Source of the DNA: Pomphorhynchus laevis
Taxonomy: Eukaryota > Acanthocephala > Palaeacanthocephala > Echinorhynchida > Pomphorhynchidae
DNA: 64,000 nucleotides
NCBI GenBank assembly: GCA_012934845.2
Contig: WNNJ02002059.1
Span: forward strand, 1 to 64,000
Direction of reading: 5' to 3'
Part shown: positions 58,521-64,000 of the stretch, piece after piece
Layout of the letters: each line of letters opens with the position of its first letter
Position numbering within the stretch: the stretch's first letter is position 1
The notes under the pieces: generated by a model
What the model was told of the DNA's origin: nothing
Seen by the model: the letters and a program-made list of their open reading frames with translations, nothing else
The model's database searches: none
Program-made: the position numbers and the translations under genes

Positions 58521-60780
58521 AACTAAGCAGTATAATGGATGCTTATTTCAACTTATACCACTGATTCGAACTCAGATTAAACTAATCAATGCGAGGATGT
58601 CTATATGTTTCCTGAAAAGTGTATCGCTTATAATTTGGTGCCCAAATGTGAGATTGTGAAATCAGGGACAATTGAATTTAATAGTTCTAGACTGCAACCA
58701 ACGTTTAGTTGACGCTTGATAATATTTGCAATATCTGAATCTAGCATAAGGATTACCAAACACCTCAATAACTTTCTGGTGAATTGTTACTCTGTCTCAT
58801 TCGTTGATTTTGTCGACATTATTGTTATTGAAGAGCACGCCAATTATAACATCATCCCACATAAAAATTACTAGAAACTAGAGACACAGGAAGAAATACA
58901 TTCTTTTATGAAATACTCTAAATAACCTATATCTGATCCCGATATCTATAATTTCTCTGGCCATCAATTAACAACTGAGCAAAAAAATTTATATTATCAC
59001 TAGGTCTTCATTTTGTCCTTAGTTTGAAAATTAAATTTGTTGATATTAGGTGTGACTCAGAAAAAATGCTGGAGCAGCTGCCACCATAAACGCGGTTTCG
59101 TACCAACTAGGACGATGAGTTTATAAGTAAAATTGTTGATAAACTAAATCCAAACATGACCAAACATTTAAGAAATGCTAAAAATGGCAAATTTGTCCGC
59201 CTAAACTAGGATCCTACTTGTTGAAGGAAACGTGCGTTTAACAGCTTCCTGAGGGGTGTTACATTTAAAACTAATAAAGAAGGATTCGTACGATACAGTT
59301 TGATTTGATGGTTCTTATGTAACGTTTATGTATCTTCTATCCGTAAGCCTACCTTACAAATGAGGTCTTTAATTGCTAGTTACTCTTCCTTCTGTCGCAA
59401 ACTCTCAAAGATTATCAACAGATTGTTGTTGTCTGTAGTAAAGAAAACTTCTTCAAAGATGACCCTGATTTTGCAAATAAAATACGTTGTAATTACAATA
59501 GATCACAATGGTTTGCTGAAGCTTATGTTTCTTCACTATTTACGAATGTGTCAGTGATACATTTTAATAATGTAAAGTTATTAAAATGGCAGAGGAACTG
59601 CGGAAGTGTTCTTCACCCACTCTGTCTCTTGAACAATGGATCGAATTGTGACATTGATGGACATCTAAGAATGCTTTTGTATTTGAGAATGAAATATTTG
59701 ATCAAGTTGACGGAGTAGCTATGGATTTTTCATTGGGTCTAACAATGGCTAACATTTACATGCTCCACAGGGAGGAATTTGTACATGATCTTATTTCGAA
59801 CTTGATACATTAGTGAAGATATTTTAATGATGTCTTCATGACCTTGAACGTTGACCCATCATCATTTTACATTTTGTCACTGCTCTACACTAAAAACTCT
59901 TCCATCCAATGGAACCTCACTCTCAAAGATGACTCACAGCCAATATCATTTTTTGATGTTCAAGTAACAAAACGCTCTAACGACATTAAAACAACTTCGT
60001 ATTGCATGCTGGGAATACATTGTGACCCACCAGCTGGCAGCATAGCTTTATTGACCTGGGTTGTCTTAATTCGTTAATCATATAAATCTGCGATTCTGGA
60101 ACAACGTAAGATATTAAAAGTTTTAAATCATAAGAGATATCCTGATTGGGCTATCAAAAGAGCCAGACTTAAATGGCTTGTTCTCCGGGAGAAAGAATAA
60201 AGTAGATAGTTGTACATCGCCACAATTGATCTTCGTTCGATTATCTTAAGTAAATGATGCAACTTGGAACCACCTACATAACTGTTTTCAACGAACTGGT
60301 CTTAAGAACGTGGTTATTTATCACAAGAAATCTTGTAATCTATCCGGATTATTCAAATGAAAACCAAAACGTAATCCTCTTTATGAAGTTTACTGTATAT
60401 CTTGCAGCGATTGCAGTTGCTCTTATGTAAAGCAAATATCACAGGAGTTGATCAAGAGAAGCATACAATTTCAATACGCTATTAAACGCAATGAAATGTG
60501 CTCTAAGATATTTAATCGCATACTTGATGAGGATCACAAAATCTACTTCGGCGATGTTAAAAAAATTCGTTATGAGGACGGAAATCGAGGAAATTTATTG
60601 AGGAATCTATTGATATTTTTAATCAGGTACATCCAATGTTGGCAACAAATCTAATTGGAACTCCAATTACCAATCACGACCGGGATAACATGAAATTCTT
60701 CCCTATCGGTGTTACATATATATGATGTTTTTCATTTTAATTTGTTTTGATAAGTCCTATATAGTCGAAAGCTTTCACAA
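58459..60780 (+). mobile_element. Penelope-like element with RT and GIY-YIG endonuclease, broken
   Basis: In order: an N-terminal region (58459-58660), RT finger/palm region (about 59050-59560), 'FDQVDGVAMDFSLGLTMANI' (PLE motif Q-x-DGVAMGSPLGPxxAN, about 59697-59760), 'FFDVQVTK' (about 59955) and a GIY-YIG-type nuclease at 60365-60600 ('NPLYEVYCISCSDCSCSYV', 'IYFGDVKKIRYE'). This RT-then-GIY-YIG order defines endonuclease-bearing Penelope-like elements. It lies in the last intron of the coiled-coil gene, in the same orientation. The copy is old, with several breaks throughout. Confidence 0.75.
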
Positions 60781-60879
60781 TAAATTTCAGCAATAAATCT
60801 TCTTATGTCTACAAGAAGATTTATTTTATAAATCTTCTGTTATTTTTCTTGTCATCAACCTCAAGAAAATTTTATATAC

Positions 60880-61410
60880 TGTATAAATATTATATAAACT
60901 CATACGCAAGCACACAGGTATATAATATGAATATCATGTAAATATAGTGATATAATATTTATATTGTATAGCAATATTCTAATATTAATCGTTATATTAA
61001 TTAGTATAGTTATTTATGTAAATTAATCATATTAAATGTATAATGAATGTACATTATATTATATTGTACGATTTAATGTACAATTAAATACCAATGATTT
61101 GATTGTAAACTCTTAAATCTATAAATAATCATTATGAACATAAGATTATCATGTTTTTTATCTAATATTAATTAATATAATAATGTTTTTAATATCATGT
61201 TTTTATTTATAATATAAATAATAAATATAATGTAAACTATTATATATATTATAATAGTAATAGTAATATTATAATATATAAACTATTTATATATTTTAAT
61301 ATAAACTAAATTTTATTTCCTAGCCTAAGTTGTTTAATATTTAGAATTGCTTGTTCAATTTTAATAATTACAAAATTCAGCGAAATCTGATTAAAGTTTA
61401 AATTTATCTT
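60880..61410. other. AT-rich intronic sequence
   Basis: Low-complexity tracts, no recognised feature. Confidence 0.4.
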
Positions 61411-61419
61411 TTATTTAAG

Positions 61420-61454
61420 GTGATTCTGACGAAGAAAATATGTTTGACGGTTAA
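61420..61454 (+). CDS. Coiled-coil protein, possible kinesin-4 tail: terminal exon
   Basis: Acceptor TTATTTAAG; two bases complete the Gly codon split after exon g, followed by 'DSDEENMFDG' and a TAA (61452-61454). The acidic end continues the 'PVLDD' of exon g. The preceding 6-kb intron carries the Tc1-like and Penelope-like elements. Short, so it depends on phase and composition match. Confidence 0.5.
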
Positions 61455-61459
61455 AACAA

Positions 61460-62500
61460 ATCAAAGTTCAAATTTTCAAACCATTTGTATTTATATATTG
61501 TTTACTTCTGCTATGTTAAAACATATTATCCGTTGAAGTTTTCTATGTGCTTTTCAGTTATTATTTAGTGAAGAATTTTCAGTTACAGATTAGGCTGTTT
61601 GGTATAACTCTGGCTTTCAATAAATGCTTTATGTTTTCATTCAAACCAATTTGGCATGAATTAGTATGGGTTGTTATCAGAAAAGCAACTTATTTAGTGA
61701 ACAAAATCTAAATATAAAAATATATTTTTGGTTGAAGCAGAAAATGACTGAAATTATTTCGTCGTCTCTATTAGAGAGATATTAAACACGCCTCTTATAT
61801 TAAATTTCAAGTTTCTAAAATAATTTCGAGTTAATCAAACGACGAGAAAATAAAACGACGAAACCGCTTCCTAATCAATAAATATAAAACTAAAATAAAC
61901 TAATTTAATAAACTAGTTAAAATAATTTAACTCTTTGTTAAATTACTCTAAATGATCACATTATATTAGAGGAAAAACACAATTTCAGTGTATTTGGCCT
62001 CACCGCTATGTTGTTTGGGGAATAAATGCCTAAAATTAGTTCATTTTGATCAATAAGTTGAATTATTAAAAGTGAGCAAGGTAGATCTTTAAAATTATCT
62101 TTTGTCAAAAAGTCAATTTAAATAATAAGGTGATCTTTACTTCTCGTAACATTCAAACTTTAAAACACGATGAAATTCTTTGATAAGGAATGGGTTGACA
62201 AATCATGATTACAAATGCAATTTTAGTATGAATTTTATGCTTTTTAGGTTAGAATTTCAATTTGTATATGCCGAAATTCATAGGTTATCATTTTTGATGT
62301 ATAGGTTATCGATTTTATTGCTCATCAGTTACTCGTGCTGACATCCAATTTACAATCAAAAACATAGTATCTATTAATCGGTTCTTACAAATACTGGGTT
62401 ATGGAAATCCTTAATGACATATTAATATTTTAATTTTTGTCAAATGATACGTTGGATGTGCTCTTATATTGTTCAGGGCGTTTAAACATCGATAGGAATA
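61460..62500. other. Intergenic sequence without recognised features
   Basis: No poly-A signal is obvious near the stop; no ORF or repeat family recognised. Confidence 0.35.
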
Positions 62501-62527
62501 ATAAAAAGAAATTAAATATATATTTAT

Positions 62528-63115
62528 ATATCCATCCTGATCTGTATTTTAAATTTTTAAATATCCAAGAACAATCAGGTATAGTTGAACGATAACAAAA
62601 GTTATGATATTTCTCGAGAAACTACTAGCATCTTCAGAAATTAACACGAAAAAGAAAAAGAAGAAAATAAAAAATAATTACATATTCATTTTTCTTTTTC
62701 GTCTTAATTATGACACGAAAAAAAATCGTTTTTGTTTTTGTTTCATTTTTGTGTTTTTGTTTGCTGCGGCCCCTACAAACGAAAATGTTACATAAACAAG
62801 TGCTAGCAACGACATGTCGGTTAGCAAACCGACAAGAAACTGGCATATTCATAAATTAACGGATAAGAAGAATCAACGGATATCACCGACATGATTCATG
62901 TAATTATCTTCGTTCGTTATCTTGAAAAATCGTCATTTCGTGATAACTTTTTTGGTTAGAAATGTATCCATCCTGATCTGTATTTTAAATTTTTAAATGT
63001 CTAGGAACAATCAGGTATAGTTTAACGACTATAATATTATTTTGATATTACGAAAAATTATTTTGATATTTCGCTTGTAACTACTGGCATATTCAGAAAT
63101 TAACATGTTAATGCT
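62528..63115 (+). repeat. Repeated units upstream of the terminal ORF
   Basis: 62528-62650 and 62966-63110 are direct repeats ('ccatcctgatctgtatttta', 'gaacaatcaggtatagtt', then an 'aactactagcat...agaaattaac' end). A third partial end lies at 62837-62862. The spacing of about 435 bases and location just before an ORF resemble 5'UTR promoter repeats of retroelements. Confidence 0.6.
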
Positions 63116-63390
63116 AATTTCTATATTCACAACGTATTATATTAACAAACTAAAGGATAACTTAATGGTTGGTAATAAAGCTGACTTGATCTTAAAATTA
63201 ATATAAACGAAAGCCTTTGATTATAAAAAAATTTTAATTTTTAATTTATTTTTATATAAAATAAATTATGCTTGCAATATATTGTTTAAAATGTTTTGGT
63301 TTCCTCTAGTTTGTTATTTTATTTCTTAATTTTTATCGTTTTGTTATGAATACACATGTTTTGTACTTTTGTTGAAACACACTACAAAAA

Positions 63391-64000
63391 ATGAGTAAAT
63401 TTAGCATGTCGGAGCGTTCAGAGAACTTAATGAAAACTAATTTTCCTGCCAATGCAATAAACGAGGTGAGTGGAGATTTAGCTTCTCTTGAATATATTTC
63501 GAAAGGGGAACTCCCCCCGGTACCAAAATTATCCAACCTCGTGATTATCAGACTTTTGGTGCCTCTGGAAAGGCAGAACATGTTCAATGTTTTTATAAGG
63601 GGCTTTGCCGATCGATTTAAAAAAAGGATATTGTTCAATGCGATTAAATATTATGAATCTGAGATTAAAATCTCATTCTGCACTCCTGATCTGGCAATGT
63701 CGTACGTCGACTACTTTAAAAAAGAGCATTCGGAACAAGGTATAATTGCTTCCAAACCAATCCTGGCAACAATAAAGATAAATAATATGCCCACATACAT
63801 TTCAGAACAAGATATATCAGCCCTAGAAACTGATTACAAAATCTCTAACGTGCGCTTTATAAAAGGGATTAAAGGCTTCCCCATTCCCGTGGCGTTCTGC
63901 AATGCCCCGGTTGATGAAGCTCTAAAACTATCGATTTCGACATGCAATCCTTTTATGGGGTATAATTTGAGATTTTCAATAATCGAAACCGACTCACTAA
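63391..64000 (+). CDS. Unidentified ORF running off the window edge
   Basis: ATG at 63391 (context aaaaaATGagt) opens a frame of 203 codons with no stop before the window ends. The product starts 'MSKFSMSERSENLMKTNF'. Around residues 50-130 a segment with 'SNLVIIRLLVPLERQNMFNV' and 'AMSYVDYFKKEH' is followed by 'ATIKINNMPTYISEQDISAL', 'NVRFIKGIKGFPIPVAF' and 'DEALKL'. The alternation of strands and helices could be one or two RRM-like folds, as in LINE ORF1/gag-like proteins. No CCHC knuckle is reached before the edge. GC and codon use are less AT-biased than neighbouring DNA, as for the young LINE at 28395. A host gene with an unspliced first exon is the alternative. Confidence 0.6.
   Translation, partial: MSKFSMSERSENLMKTNFPANAINEVSGDLASLEYISKGELPPVPKLSNLVIIRLLVPLERQNMFNVFIRGFADRFKKRILFNAIKYYESEIKISFCTPDLAMSYVDYFKKEHSEQGIIASKPILATIKINNMPTYISEQDISALETDYKISNVRFIKGIKGFPIPVAFCNAPVDEALKLSISTCNPFMGYNLRFSIIETDSL

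Noticed and set aside
62604-62852. Overlapping frames on both strands rich in Lys or Phe
   Set aside because: Arise from the A/T-rich (aaaag)n-type tract within the repeated 5' region.
1-64000. CRISPR arrays, operons, rRNA and intact tRNA genes
   Set aside because: None seen; repeats are dispersed or palindromic, not regularly spaced arrays.

Overview
The window looks like AT-rich (roughly three quarters A+T by eye) nuclear DNA from an invertebrate animal. It carries spliced eukaryotic genes with very short introns (44-64 nt) next to multi-kilobase introns packed with transposon remains. There are no operons, ribosome binding sites, rRNA genes or CRISPR arrays. Several LINE lineages, Penelope-type reverse transcriptases, a tRNA-derived SINE, a Tc1/mariner-type transposon and many palindromic MITE-like hairpins are present. 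I cannot name the species; flatworm, rotifer or cnidarian-like genomes would all fit.

Two host genes can be followed, both on the + strand. The first (3186-18884) is the C-terminal part of a Son-of-sevenless-type Ras guanine nucleotide exchange factor. Eight exons encode the end of the REM module, the full CDC25 (RasGEF) domain and a short tail, and end before an AATAAA at 18921. Its 5' exons lie left of the window. The second (44930-61454) is a coiled-coil protein whose exon order and tail features resemble a kinesin-4/chromokinesin tail. Its motor-domain exons were not found. Almost everything between exons is repeat debris or featureless AT-rich sequence.

Region by region: 1-1950 holds two 3' ends of an RLE-type LINE, the first still open. 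3186-18884 is the Ras exchange factor gene, with introns holding a minus-strand LINE remnant (4390-5560), an odd hammerhead-like structure (6437-6530), one copy of a 1.36-kb near-identical duplication (8062-9423), a cluster of Penelope-type RT fragments (9600-13740), a CR1-like LINE 3' end (11620-12000) and an RLE-LINE C-terminus (12390-12940). 20300-21190, 25190-25625, 28160-28380, 49330-49900 and 49915-50560 are further LINE remnants. 28395-30877 is a better preserved LINE with an 11-bp target-site duplication. 33685-35046 is the second copy of the 1.36-kb duplication. 21696-22483 and 52311-53098 are another duplicated pair. 42949-43126 is an 80-bp-armed palindrome with a hammerhead ribozyme core in each arm. 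46325-46560 is a tRNA-derived SINE carrying a decayed hammerhead. 53388-54077 is the best Penelope-type RT copy (minus). 56195-57107 is an internally deleted Tc1/mariner-like element. 58130-60850 is a Penelope-like element with RT and GIY-YIG parts, lying in the last intron of the coiled-coil gene. The window ends in an unidentified open reading frame (63391 to the edge) preceded by repeated 5' sequence, perhaps the start of a young retroelement.

The genes do not form a pathway. Two ordinary signalling/cytoskeletal genes are stretched by retroelements. The most interesting signals are the ribozyme-like RNA structures in three unrelated repeat families and the unassigned terminal ORF.
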